Origin: Neofusicoccum parvum
Taxonomy: Eukaryota > Ascomycota > Dothideomycetes > Botryosphaeriales > Botryosphaeriaceae
Direction: 5' to 3'
Assembly (NCBI GenBank): GCA_020912385.1
Contig: CP087206.1
Span: 1 to 64,000 of the forward strand
DNA: 64,000 nt
Shown piece after piece: positions 11,127-21,992 of the stretch (position 1 is its first letter; the number at the start of each line of letters is the position of its first letter). Made by a program: the position numbers and the translations under genes. The notes under the pieces were generated by a model. The model was not told where the DNA came from, did not search any database, and was given only the letters and a program-made list of their open reading frames with translations.

Positions 11127-11341
11127 GTGGCTGGTTTTCTCACGACGCAGCGGTCGGATTTTAAGGTGGCTCATATAAAAAGTGGTCGCAGAGCCACGCT
11201 TGGAAATCTGACCGAGTGTAGACTCGATCCGAGCACCTCGCTCCAAATCCAGTGCGGTAAATCCAGTGCGGTGCGCGTCCAGCCCACCCGACGATTCTTT
11301 CCCACACAATCTAAATCCAGCGCGGTCGCGCTGGATTTGCG
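11127..11341. other. Unique-looking segment with 14-bp repeats and a palindrome
   Basis: AAATCCAGTGCGGT occurs twice in tandem (11245-11272). A variant, AAATCCAGCGCG, faces its own inverse across a 2-nt spacer at 11313-11338, a 12-bp-arm palindrome. No gene is supportable. An open frame continues from here into the LINE but only by chance, since the LINE insertion point is at 11355/11356. Confidence 0.7.
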
Positions 11342-11355
11342 TCTTTCGGTTAGGG
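11342..11355. repeat. Target-site duplication, left copy (LINE)
   Basis: TCTTTCGGTTAGGG, repeated exactly at 12236-12249. The two copies flank the truncated LINE. The duplicated site itself contains GGTTAGGG, a telomere-like word. Confidence 0.85.
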
Positions 11356-12235
11356 AGGGGCAGTACATCCTACAAGACATCTACAAGGTGTTGGATAAGA
11401 TTGTAGCCCGAGGTGTTACCCCCTGGCTCATCTGGGTGCCAGCCCACTCAGGGGTGAAGGGGAATGAGGCAGCGGACAGAGCAGCAAAGAGGGCAGTTAA
11501 ACCAGGCCAGAGACCGGACCGAGACTCCCAGGACCGTCGGAGGCTGGTCAAAACAGTCACGCAGGCAGTGCTTGTAAGGGTGCAAGAGGAAGAGAAGGAA
11601 AATGCGAAGCAGAGAAAGAGGTACGGAAGATATACGTGGGAGCTGGATGGTGCTGCACCAGGCAAACACACTATCAACCTCTATAACAGACTGGACTCGG
11701 AGCAGGCAGCAGTCCTGATTCAGTGCCGCTCAAACCACTGCCGACTTAAGCCCTATCTTCACAGAATAGGTCGAGAGGAGTCAGATGAGTGCGAGTGTGG
11801 CATGAGCCAGGAGACAATTAAACATGTACTACTAGAGTGTCCGCAGTGGCGGGACCCTAGACGAGAGCTGGTGGTAGCAGCAGGGGAGAGATGGGGGGAT
11901 GTTTCCTTTTTATTAGGTGGATGGAGCGGATGGGAGGACCGGCACACTGGGAAACCAGTAGACGGTCCAAAGGAGAAGTGGAAGCCTAACTATACAGTAG
12001 TCAAGGCAGCCATTCAGTTCCTACAAAGAACCGGGCGGTTCCGAGATGAACATGGGGAGGCTTACACATCGAACCCACCACAAGAGATGTAATGGCAGCG
12101 AAGGAAGTAAACAGATTGGACTAAGAAGTGAGAAGAGGCTAAAGAACAGGATAATGTAAGGCTAAAGAGAGGGACGGCTCTTATACTACCTAGAATGTAT
12201 CGTAGCCTGACAGAATCAATCAATCAATCAATCAA
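11356..12235 (+). mobile_element. 5'-truncated LINE (Tad1-like), 3' end with RNase H
   Basis: This is the last 0.9 kb of a non-LTR retrotransposon. The + frame to 12092 encodes the end of an RNase H domain (WVPAHSGVKGNEAADRAAK, with the conserved His and Asp) followed by the Cys/His motif common after RNase H in Tad-type elements (CECGMSQETIKHVLLECPQW). A 143-bp 3' tail ends in an (AATC)n run. Everything upstream (endonuclease, reverse transcriptase) is missing, which is the usual result of aborted target-primed reverse transcription. A 14-bp direct repeat flanks it. It cannot move on its own. Confidence 0.88.
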
Positions 12236-12249
12236 TCTTTCGGTTAGGG
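12236..12249. repeat. Target-site duplication, right copy (LINE)
   Basis: TCTTTCGGTTAGGG immediately after the (AATC)n tail; identical to 11342-11355. The first TC could belong to the tail, so the certain part is 12 bp. Confidence 0.85.
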
Positions 12250-12559
12250 TCTTATAGCGGATCCCTTTCCCACATTTCCAATAGGTTTGGATATCCGTAT
12301 AATGAATTATTCGACACGACAAGGCTCTTTCTTGGTATACCCAGCCCCGCTTATTGAGAACTCCTTTATCTACGTCACGGTCGAAATTATCAATTGCTTT
12401 ACAAAGGTAAAGTATAGGGTCTTACGGGTTTGGGAGCTGCACGCATTGTCGAGCTCGCCGAGATCAAAATAGACCACCTTTAGAATCCTTAGCAGAGTCT
12501 ACGGCAACCGTACAGTACGCTAAACTAAAATACTGCTCCATCTTATCTTTCTTAGTCTC
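12250..12559. other. Intergenic, no gene seen
   Basis: AT-rich sequence between the LINE insertion and the truncated end of the HET pseudogene. I see no coding, RNA or repeat structure in it. Confidence 0.6.
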
Positions 12560-13380
12560 CTAGTCTCCACTTTGAGATCCGCAACCTGGCTTAGTGCATT
12601 TCGTATGAGCTTGCATGATACACATCGAGTCAATCCAGAGGTATCGTACGCCTAACTCTCGTGCAACAGTCACGGCGTCCCGAAAAGTCTTGGGCAGATC
12701 GTTGAAGCTAATACCCCTCCTTCGTTGCTCAATATTATAGGCGTAGGTGTAGAACTTCGCTTTCGTATCCTCTGTTGGCTTTCCCCAACAATGAGATAAA
12801 GCGATGTATTTTCCTTCCTCTTGATCGCCTGTCTCGAGCAGGAACAAGTTGTGATTTATTACATCGCCCAGGTATAGGAGCCTTTTTGGAAGCGGTTGTG
12901 GCTGGGTAGGGTTTAGATAGCATCTGTGTTTCTCTTCACAGGCTCGAAGCCATTCTCGGAGGAGTTTGAAATGGGTTGGGCCTCCTACTTCGGGCAGGAT
13001 TGGGAATCCAATTTGGGTATCTCCTAGAACATCTCTTGCTCCTATAGATAATTAACCTTCTCTTCTAGCAGTAATAAAAACATAAGGAACTTGATAGTAC
13101 TAACTAGGGACGGTAACAATTGTAAGATCAGGCGGAGAACCGTTCTTAACTTGAAGATTTAAACTTGATCCATGCCTACGGAACACCATAGAACCGTCGC
13201 TATTTGTAAATGATCCAAAAAGTTGAAGAACCATTGCATAAACCTGGTAAGACTGCGACGTGGTTCGTATTTCCGAGGTCTTAAAAGACAGTTGAGAATC
13301 ATATAAAGGTAACTAAATCTATATACATCGATCGCATAGCGAAGGAGTTCCAGGTTGACATAGCGCCGCTAATGTAATGT
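12560..13380 (-). pseudogene. HET-domain gene remnant
   Basis: A single minus-strand frame carries the hallmarks of the heterokaryon-incompatibility HET domain: a region before it with [19 protein letters not shown], then [18 protein letters not shown], and [16 protein letters not shown] proteins trigger cell death on fusion of unlike strains. The frame is broken by TAG at 13319, TAG at 13313, TAG at 13100 and TAA at 13052, and the protein stops at 12560 soon after WIDSMCI, so the C-terminal half is lost. All four stops are one C-to-T change from CAG or CAA. The true start is not visible. A dead, truncated copy. Confidence 0.82.
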
Positions 13381-13552
13381 CAGCCTCCCTAAAGCTAATA
13401 TCTTCCTAGAAAATCACTTACTCTGGGCCTGGTCGAGCTGAGTAAAATATTAACAGGCAAAGCGTATATCGGAAATAGAGGTCTTCAATTTTCTTAGTAT
13501 TGTAATAAAGCTTTCATAATGGATTTTAGTTTTAAAATAGAGAGCTTACCCA

Positions 13553-14045
13553 CTATACCACTAAATTACTTCTCGTCAGCCTCGTCTACACTCGCCATCT
13601 TCAAGCGGCGCTACTTACCTCCTACACCACCAAATCGCTTCTCGTCAGCCTCGTCTACTCGCCATCTTCAAGCGGCGCTACTTACCTCCTACACCACCAA
13701 ATCGCTTCTCGTCAGCCTCGTCTACTCGCCATCTTCAAGCGGCGCTACTTACTAACTACACCACCAAATCGCTTCTCGTCAGCCTTATCTATACTCGCTA
13801 TCTTCAAGCGGCGCTACTTACGTCCTACCACCAAATCGCTTCTCGTCAGCCTCGTATACACTCGCTATCTTCAAGCGGCGCTACTTACGTCCTACCACCA
13901 AATCGCTTCTCGTCAGCCTCGTATACACTCGCTATCTTTTAAGCGGCGCTACTTACCCACTATACCACCAAATCGCTTCTCGTTAGCCTCGTCTACTCGC
14001 CATCTTCAAGCGGCGCTACTTACGTCCTACCACCAAATCGCTTCG
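13553..14045. repeat. Minisatellite, eight units of about 58-67 bp
   Basis: Eight tandem units share CAAATCGCTTCTCGTCAGCC, then TCGTCTAC(AC)TCGC(C/T)ATC, then TTCAAGCGGCGCTACTTAC. The unit length varies because CTCCTACAC is present or absent and because of small CT and TAT differences. It has no coding sense in any frame that I can defend and no spacer diversity, so it is not a CRISPR array. Confidence 0.92.
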
Positions 14046-15656
14046 CGTAAGCATTTTTCATCCTCAGTATATTTTTAAACAAATAGTAGTAGAATAAATA
14101 CCATCGCGAATTTTTCAGTAGTTGTTATAGATTCTAGACCACACCGGCACGGAAATTAATGCCACAAAAGCCAGCGAAACTAAGACATAGTAGAGCCGCA
14201 CTGGTAGGAATTTTGTACGGAACAGACTGAACCACGGAAATTAGACACAACCTTAATATATTCACGTCAGCTCAGCTCTTGGCATGTACGACCCATCCAG
14301 CGGTAGGCTAAAGGCGGCCATATGCTAACACGCATTAAGCCCTTATAGCACTTATCCGAGGGTGTAGCTAAGCGCCGCTGACCTCGACAGTCTCCATAGG
14401 CTGCAAGGCTGACGTACATGATTGGAGACACGTCAGTATGCATGCAGCAACAGGTATTACAGCACAGCCTAGAGGATGGTTGTACAGAGCGGGGTACATA
14501 GGACAAGGATTTCGGCGGTCAGGTGTCAGGATTTGAAATACGTGCTCCAGGGATGTTTGTACGTTGGGTGCTCGGTCACTGATGTGGCCGAGTATTCTGC
14601 CTTTTGGCCCGCTCATGGCTGGTTGGAAACCCAACAACTTCCGGCTCGTGATAGAATATACGATCACACCCTGTGATCGCACACCCAACATGCAAGTACT
14701 GACTGGACGTATGTCAGATCCTGACAGGCCCCCCAAGATGACTTCACTGGCGCGATTTATATGTCAGGCCCCTCAGGCGGCAAGCCCCAGCGGCAGGTAG
14801 GCACGGGCTAGGAGAGAAGGCAGACCCGGTTTCGCACCGCTGCGCCTGCCAAGCCTTAGTGACCAGGGTTAACGTGCGAGCATATATCCGTCTCCTCGTA
14901 CTCTTTCTCCCTTTCTTTCCTCTTCGTACTTAGATTTCCTTATAATAGTAATACCATTTATTCGGCCTTTGCTACCTCACATCATACCAGCTTACAGTGG
15001 CGATGGTGATGGAAAAGGGAATGAATAATAGGCTGCGCCAGGCATCAGTGCAAGAGGACATATAGCTGCTCATGGACACTTCTAGAACCTACGCCACACC
15101 ATGGTTTAATTATAGAACAGCGTGAAATTCAATACAGCTAGCTTGGTTTCAATATACTATTATATAAGCAAGCATTCTCGGCTCTGTCTTGGCGTGAAAT
15201 ACCCTATCGGTCGGCGAAACTCTTGGAATGCTAGACACTGAGGGCTGACGGTAAGAAATACCTTTAGAGATATTCTTCCTTAGTAGAGCTTTCTAAATAT
15301 AGTTCCGAAATCCGAAGGACTTCTAATAGCCGTGATGCAGTAGGGGGTGAAGCTCGAGCGCTTCTCCGTGCTATAAAAGCATCGACCGAGAGCGCAACCA
15401 AGACCACTGTAATTTTTTACTACGACTTTGAAATTAGAGAAGAGACGGCTGGAGAATAAATCTATGTTAATAGAAAACTCATAGATCCTCGAGGGAAGAC
15501 TTGAGATGCTAATCAGTTGAAATCATTTCGGCACGGTGGGTTTTTCGCCACGTAGGGACGGACGTTAGTTGAGTCATTTAACCTCACCTTACCAGCTCTC
15601 CAATAGAACTGGACACAAGCCCTCACAAAAAGTTACTACTTATAGCTAAGTGCTAC
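14046..15656. other. Long intergenic region with one short palindrome
   Basis: No gene with recognisable features. CGATCACA-CCC-TGTGATCG at 14661-14679 is an 8-bp-arm palindrome. Open frames up to 122 codons around 14270-14740 have no motif, start context or composition that supports them. The part nearest 15656 is the 3' flank of the NLR gene. Confidence 0.6.
14661..14679. repeat. Palindrome, 8-bp arms
   Basis: CGATCACA and TGTGATCG flank CCC. Could be a regulator site or a transposon-end relic; nothing nearby decides. Confidence 0.55.
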
Positions 15657-18600
15657 CTACGAAAATGTAAACTGAATAACGTTTATAAGACCAGACTTGT
15701 ATCCTAACGCGAATGCGTTGCAATTAGAAGCTATGCAGGCAGGTCTATAGTCGGGAGGAAGCCAGAGAACTCTTTTTCCGTTATAAGTTACCCAGTCTTT
15801 ACCAAACATTACTGAGGTCTCGGGCGAGGAAGATACCTCTTTAGAGCCTAAATCAAGGTTTATTGTACCTCGGTCCGTCTTTAGGTGCCGAGAATCCGTA
15901 GAGAATGATAAGCTCAAGAAAGTATGGTCGAAATCGAGCTTCTGCCGCTCTTCGCCCGTCACCGCGTCCCAGAGCTGCACCGTCTTATCGTTAGAACCCG
16001 ATGCCACTGTCTTCCCGTCCGGCGAGAAGGCTACGGCATAAATCAAGCCACTGTGACCCTCGAGCTTCTGCTTCTCTTCGCCCGTCACCGCGTCCCAGAG
16101 CTGCACCGTCTCATCGCTCGAACCCGATGCCACCATCTTCCCGTCCGGCGAGAAGGCTACGGCATAAATCAAGCCACTGTGAACCTCCAGTTTCTGCTTC
16201 TCTTCGCCCGTCACCGCGTCCCAGAGCCGCACCGTCTCATCGTTAGAACCCGATGCCACTGTCTTCCCGTCCGTCGAGAAGGCCACAGCGCGAACCGAGC
16301 TCCTATGGCCCTTGAGCTTCTGCTTCTCTTCGCCCGTCGCCGTGTCCCAGAGCCGCACCGTCTTATCTTCAGAACCCGATGCTATCGTCTTCCCGTCCGG
16401 TGAGAAAGCTATAGCCCGAACCCGTTTATCGTGGCCCTCGGGCTTCCGCTTCTCTTCGCCTATTGCCGCATCCCAGAGCCGCACCTTCTTATCGCTCGAA
16501 CCCGATACCACTGTCTTCCCGTCCGGCGAGAAGGCCACGGCGCGAACCGAGCCACTGTAGCTCTCAAGCTTCTGGTTCTCTTTGCCCGTCGCCGCGTCCC
16601 AGAGCCGTACCGTATCGCTCGAGCCCGATGCCACCGTCTTTCCGTCTGGCGAGAAGGCTACGGTATAAACCGAGCTACTGTGACCCTCGAGCTTCTGCTT
16701 CTCTTCGCCCGTCGCCGCATCCCAGAGCCGCACCGTCTTATCTTCAGAACCCGATGCTATCATCTTCCCGTCCGGCGAGAAGGCCACGGCGCGAACCCAG
16801 TTATCGTGGCCTTTGAGCTTCTGCTTCTCTTCGCCTGTCGCCGTGTCCCAGAGCCGCACCGTCTTATCGCTCGAACCCAATGCCACCATCTTCCCATCCA
16901 GGAAGAAGGCTACAGCCTGAACATAGTTATTATGGCCCTCGAGCTTCTGCTTCTCTTCGCCCGTCGTCGCGTCCCAGAGCCGCACCGTCTTATCGCTCGA
17001 ACCCGATGCCACCATCTTCCCGTCCGGCGAGAAGGCTACGGCGTAAACCCAGTCACTATGGCCCTTAAGCTTCTGCTTCTCTTCGCCCGTCGCCGCATCC
17101 CAGAGCCGCACCGTCTTGCTCGAACCCGATACCACTGTCTTCCCGTCTGGCGAGAAGGCCACAGCGCGAACCGAGCTCCTATGGCCCTTGAGCTTCTGCT
17201 TCTCTTCGCCCGTCGCCGCGTCCCAGAGCCGCACCGTCTTATCTTCAGAACCCGATGCTATCATCTTCCCGTCCGGCGAGAATGCCACGGCCTGAACCCA
17301 GTTACTGTGGCCCTCGATCGTTTGCCGACAAGCACTCCACTCCAAATCAACCTTTGGTAGGACCAAGATCCAGTCTGGGATATCTTTCTGGAAGGTGTTC
17401 CTGATTACACTTCTCTCTGGAGCAAAAATCATCGCAGAAGAATAGACTTGAAGAGGGGAGAGATCGATTATAGACCGAAAGTTGAGGATAAATCGGCTTG
17501 CGTCACGTAGGAAGGAGGTAACCCCAGCACTGTTTCTAGACTATATCACTAATATTAGCAAAGCACACGAACTGGTCCGCTATAACCTACGCTGGTTAAA
17601 TCTTGTAGGCATCTGATCATAGTAATGCTTTCGGATATCTTTCCCAAGAGACTTAATGCCTCTAGCCAGTGCAGGAAGTGACGTTTGAGGAAGGCGTATA
17701 CTTGATGATCATCTGTTATACAAGCTTTACCTTCTGCTGGACGACTCTGCTCAACGTGATGGACCCAGTAGAGGCATGCGTATCGAACGGCTGCGGGGAG
17801 ATGCGAGTTGATAACCGCGGGGTCTACTTCTACACGGGCTATTCCTGGAATGTCGAGGTTACAGATGTTCTTTTTTAAGCGATCACCCGAGGATAGCAGC
17901 TCTAGACATCTGTTTACGATCTTTTCGTGGGCTGCCCTCTCATCTATCCAGAACGGATTGGTATCTCGTTTGTCGGGATTAATGAGAAAGTCGCGGAATG
18001 AAAGATGGAATATCCTGACAGGAGACTCGGCGGAAGTGGGCACACTTAGAACCGAATGGAGCGATATAAGCGTGCGATTTATGACCTGTTTCGGAACACC
18101 GAGAAGACCAGCCAAAGACGTTTTCGAGAGAGGTTCGGCTAAGAGTACAATCGAGCCTACAACAGTGTGGAAATCTTCCAAGATAGAGTTCTTCGTTTCC
18201 TCAGGCTTTTGAACAATCAGCTGGTCAAGGATCGGACGATACGTTGTAGCAAGCTTATTAACTTCAGCGTTCTCAGCATTTGACCAATATCTTAGGATCT
18301 TGGCAAGTTGGGCTGCAGGGTCCGCATTTTCGTTAATAAAACGGCAAACGGTGGCTGCAAAGATGAACAGCGGAACGGCCATCTGGACCAATATCTGGAT
18401 GATCTCAGAGCCTGGCCAATCTGGCGGAAGCTTTGGGTCGTTATCAGGTAGGTCATTGTAGTCAGTCCTGATTTCTGAGAGTTTAGACACCAGGAATGTA
18501 GCGATGTCGTGCTCGATAATTGGCTTCGGTATCTCGTGAAGGACTAGATCCTGGTACTGCCCCTTAATTGTGTTGAATCCAAGCCGGATCGGAAGCTCGG

Positions 18601-19699
18601 GCCTGCTTGTTACGAAAGTCTTGAGTCGAACCGAGCTCAGTGTCCTTGCTTGTGATAGTAGGCTGATAATCACCTTCACATCGTCGTCCTGTTCACATTC
18701 GTCGAGTGCATCGATTACGAGTATAATCATCCTCTTCAGCTTGGTAGGTTTGCCTTCCAATGACAGTAGAGGTTTCCTGATGAGATGCTCGAACTGGTCC
18801 TTTAAAGCTTTGTTGGGGAGAGTAGGATCCGCATCGATAGCATCTCTGATGGAGGCTGCTAAAGCGGGCTCATTGGCGACCAGCTGGGTAGCAATAGTCG
18901 TGAACAGCTTCCGTGCGCTACCGCGATCTTTCTCGCCTCGTTTGAAGAAGAAGCTGGCGCCGAGCACCTTTTCGCTAGCAAACGATTGCGCAACCGTGCG
19001 CGAAATTGTAGACTTTCCCGTGCCGGCCATACCCTTAAGCCAGAAGATATATTCTCCGCTAGAGCCTTCTGCCCACTTCTGTATATCCTCGAGAAGGCCG
19101 ACTCGTGTTCCAGGAAGACATTCTGCAACGTTCTTGTTGGCGTAGGAGTCAAAGAATGCATCTGTCGCGGTTGACAATTTGGTGAGATCGAGTTTCTGGC
19201 CGATGTCAAGTATCTGCGCACTACGAAGATTTTAGCCAGGTCAAACCAGGTAGTAGGTTATAACATACGTCTGATCAATGGTGAGAGCCGTTGAGAGTGT
19301 GTTTCGTTGCCGTTCAAAGATAGCAATAATATCATTGACATTTTTGCTCTCGAATGGCCACTTAAGCGCGCGAAAGCCGAATCGGCTCATTGCCTTTTGC
19401 CGTCTTCCGACGTTGAGGGTGTCTTCCAGTTGTCTTTCCAGCTCTCGAAGCTGTGTTTCACAGCCACTGAGCCCATCACGCAAGCGTTGCGAAGTTCGGA
19501 GTCTCCCGCCATCTAGGCTCTCAAGAACTTGTTGCGCACCTTGGAGAGTGACCTTCAGTATGCTTAGCGCGTCAAGCAGGCGTTGAATATCGCTTTTGGC
19601 GTTCTTGACGGCGTGAGAATATTGCAAGCAAAGCGACGCGACCTTCGCAGACAACTCGATCACAGTAATAACATTTGCGGCTGCTCCCAGCCCCTCCAT
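15657..19699 (-). CDS. NLR protein: HeLo-like / NACHT / WD40
   Basis: Three exons (19699-19269, 19220-17591, 17540-15657) with 48- and 50-nt introns give 1314 residues. Residues 1-144 match the HeLo-like N-terminal domain of fungal STAND proteins (MEGLGAAANV start; RFGFRALKWPFESKNV). A NACHT NTPase follows, with Walker A GMAGTGKS (207-214) and Walker B LVIDALDE (311-318). From about 764 there are eleven WD40 repeats of 41-42 residues, each near HSxxVxAVAFSPDGK...TVRLWDAATGEEKQKL, then a degenerate twelfth. Such proteins sense non-self through the WD40 blade and signal death through the HeLo-like domain; that role here is inferred. No stop or frameshift; splice phases agree at both introns. 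Confidence 0.88.
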
Positions 19700-20406
19700 A
19701 GTATTCTGTATGACGATCGTTAGGGATGTTGAGGTGTGATTGATTCGTTTGTAGGAAGATGAAGCATTGACTTCATGGAAGGACACATTTCGCAAAGCTA
19801 CAAGCGGGGCAAACATGCTGTGGCACAGCCATCCACGTGGGTAAGAGCTTTGGGTGTTTCTTGTAGGGATGCATATACATGTATAGCGCTTGAGGTGCAT
19901 CTAGAAACTCGATCATTCTACTCGTACTAGCTACTCCTTGTCCTACTCAGTAGGAAAAATAGAAAACCTATTTAACATTCTCTTTATCACGTGATACTAT
20001 CTACCGAAGACTGCGGGGATGCAATGCGGCTCTGCCTATCTTACCACGTGGCTAGAAGGAGTCCAGTCAATAATGGCGGCGCAGCGGGCCTAGTCCACAC
20101 AGGCCCATCACCACCTCATCTTGAGCCCGGTTGTGAGAGCAGCTTATTTTCGTCCTGTGCGATATTAGATGTAGAAAGTATACTAGGAAGAGCTGGATTT
20201 GACAACACCGTGTACGCGTCTCCATGCTAAGAGCTGAAAACCTATTATATAAGAGGCCTAATAAATAATAAGACTTGCATCAGAAATTCCGGTTATCGTT
20301 CTTTGCGACAAGACTGTCAATTAATAGCGATATTCAAATTACAAGATTACCGTGCAATACTTGAGGTAACAAAAGCGCACTGTCTATAACTGGCTGTAAA
20401 AAAAAC
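19700..20406. other. NLR upstream region, no gene seen
   Basis: Promoter side of the NLR gene; the coding frame stays open upstream of the chosen ATG to about 19900, but the HeLo-like domain begins exactly at the ATG at 19697-19699. Beyond that I see only AT-rich DNA up to the LINE relic. Confidence 0.6.
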
Positions 20407-21486
20407 ATGAACATACTAAAAATCCGACCTCAAGCTACGGCTACGGAAGAAACCCCTAGGGGCTCTTCCAGGCCTCAAAACCCTAGCAACACCCTTCCTA
20501 GCAGCTGCAGCAACGTGGTGGTTGGAATTGAGAGTATGGAAAGGGCTGAACAACCCCTCCCAGTACCCACCTCTACCCGCCCCCAGCAGACACCTAAAAG
20601 CCTACAGCGTGGCCAAATCAGCGTAGAATATGTCCAGAGAGCTGCCACAACAGCAGACGCCATCCTATAAGCCCTCTAGACAATCGCTGGTAGACCTTCA
20701 GCCCTCAACAGCCAGATAAAAAATTTTCTCGGCGCCGCCAAGGAAATCTTCCAGGACCACATTACCCTCCGCCAGGAGGCAGCAGCCAAGGAACCAAACC
20801 TGAAGGATATCCTAAGGGAAGTCAAGCAGGTCCAGAAAACAGTCAGCCGTATCCAGGCAGCGCCTACACCAACTAGCCCAAGCTGGGCACACATCGCAGC
20901 CCAAACAGCCCCGAAGCCTCCCACCCCGCCCACCACCACAGAAATCACCCTCCACCTCCCAGATGAAGCAAATAGACAGGAAGTAGCAAACCTCTCAAAT
21001 GAAACCATCATTCAAAAGATCCAGGCAGGAAAAGGCCTAGCCTATAAAAGGGTACTCGCTGCTAGAAAGCTCCCTAGTGGGGATATCAGGATCTTTGTTC
21101 CGGACACACAAACAAGGACAGCCCTTCTCCAGGACCAGGAGTGGACCACTGGACTCGGAAACGAGGTCCGCCCAAATCAACAACTATACTCAGTACTAGT
21201 CCACAACGTCCCTGTCAAGGGAATTAACACCACGGATCCCCAGGCCACCAAGGCCCTACAGGAGCAAAACCTGGTCTTACATCCAGGACTATATATTAGT
21301 AAGCTAGCCTGGCTGAAGAAGAAGCTCCCAGAAGGGAAAACACACTCCGCAATCATCCTCAGTACCATAGACCCTAAGATAGCCAACCAGATTATAGCTA
21401 AAGGACTAATCTGCAACTTTGCCCTACACACAGCAGAGTACTATAGTGCGAACTTTACAGTAACTGTCAACCACATTGGCCCGTAA
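20407..21486 (+). pseudogene. LINE ORF1 (gag-like) relic
   Basis: One + frame carries a Pro/Gln-rich N-terminus, then the conserved gag-like region of Tad1-type LINEs (KRVLAARKLPSGDIRIF; LLQDQEWT; LVHNVPVKGI; HPGLYISKLAWLKKK; GKTHSAIILS; ANQIIAKGLICNFALHTAEYY). Two stops interrupt it at 20668 (TAA) and 20677 (TAG), and the frame ends at 21484-21486 just where the CCHC zinc knuckles should begin. No ORF2 follows. It is a broken 5' fragment; whether it belongs to the same family as the 3' fragment at 11.4-12.2 kb cannot be told because they do not overlap. Confidence 0.78.
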
Positions 21487-21992
21487 TCACGTGTTTTGTT
21501 TGCTTTTGCTTATACACGCGTTCTTTCTTTACTTTTTGCCGCACCATACACTTACCCCTAAACACCTCATTTACCCCGATTATGCGTATTTCCGTAAATC
21601 CGATCATTACACGTATATAGCAGACCTCAGTAGCAACAATGAGAAAACCAGCGGTGTATTCTTTCTCGCACCGTTCGACACCTACGAACTTATACCGGTG
21701 ATCATAAGCAAGACCCATCTCCAAGGGATTCGTGTGCATGGTCTAATAAGGTAGGTTAAAAGTAGCATCATCATGCGTAGAAGAACCTGCTATAATTAAT
21801 ACTTGCAACTTGTTGGCTTTACAAGGTGGTTTTAATATAGTACCATCTCCGTTTAAATCTAGTAACACCGTAAGCCCCTTCTCTCCCTTTTAGCCCACCC
21901 CATACTCGTTGCACTACAAGATTGCCTCTATTATGCCGCGTTATAGCTCGATGCTTCAATTAAACCCATCCTACGCTGCTCTCCTAGCGCTT
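21487..21992. other. Intergenic, no gene seen
   Basis: About 500 bp between the LINE relic and the stop codon side of the hydrolase gene. A 92-codon open frame on the + strand at 21476 has no supporting feature. Confidence 0.6.

Noticed and set aside
11127..12092. A 321-codon gene covering the RNase H region
   Set aside because: The first third precedes the LINE insertion point marked by the 14-bp duplication; the open frame across the junction is chance.
13553..14045. CRISPR-like repeat array
   Set aside because: Units repeat end to end with no unique spacers, in a eukaryotic chromosome; it is a minisatellite.
14267..14800. Overlapping open frames of 60-122 codons
   Set aside because: No motif, no preferred strand, ordinary non-coding composition.
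16431..17360. A 309-codon gene antisense to the WD40 region
   Set aside because: It is the mirror of highly repeated WD40 codons; the sense strand has clear domains and agreeing introns.
21476..21754. A small secreted protein after the LINE relic
   Set aside because: Starts inside the LINE frame and has no signal-peptide cleavage context, family match or composition support.
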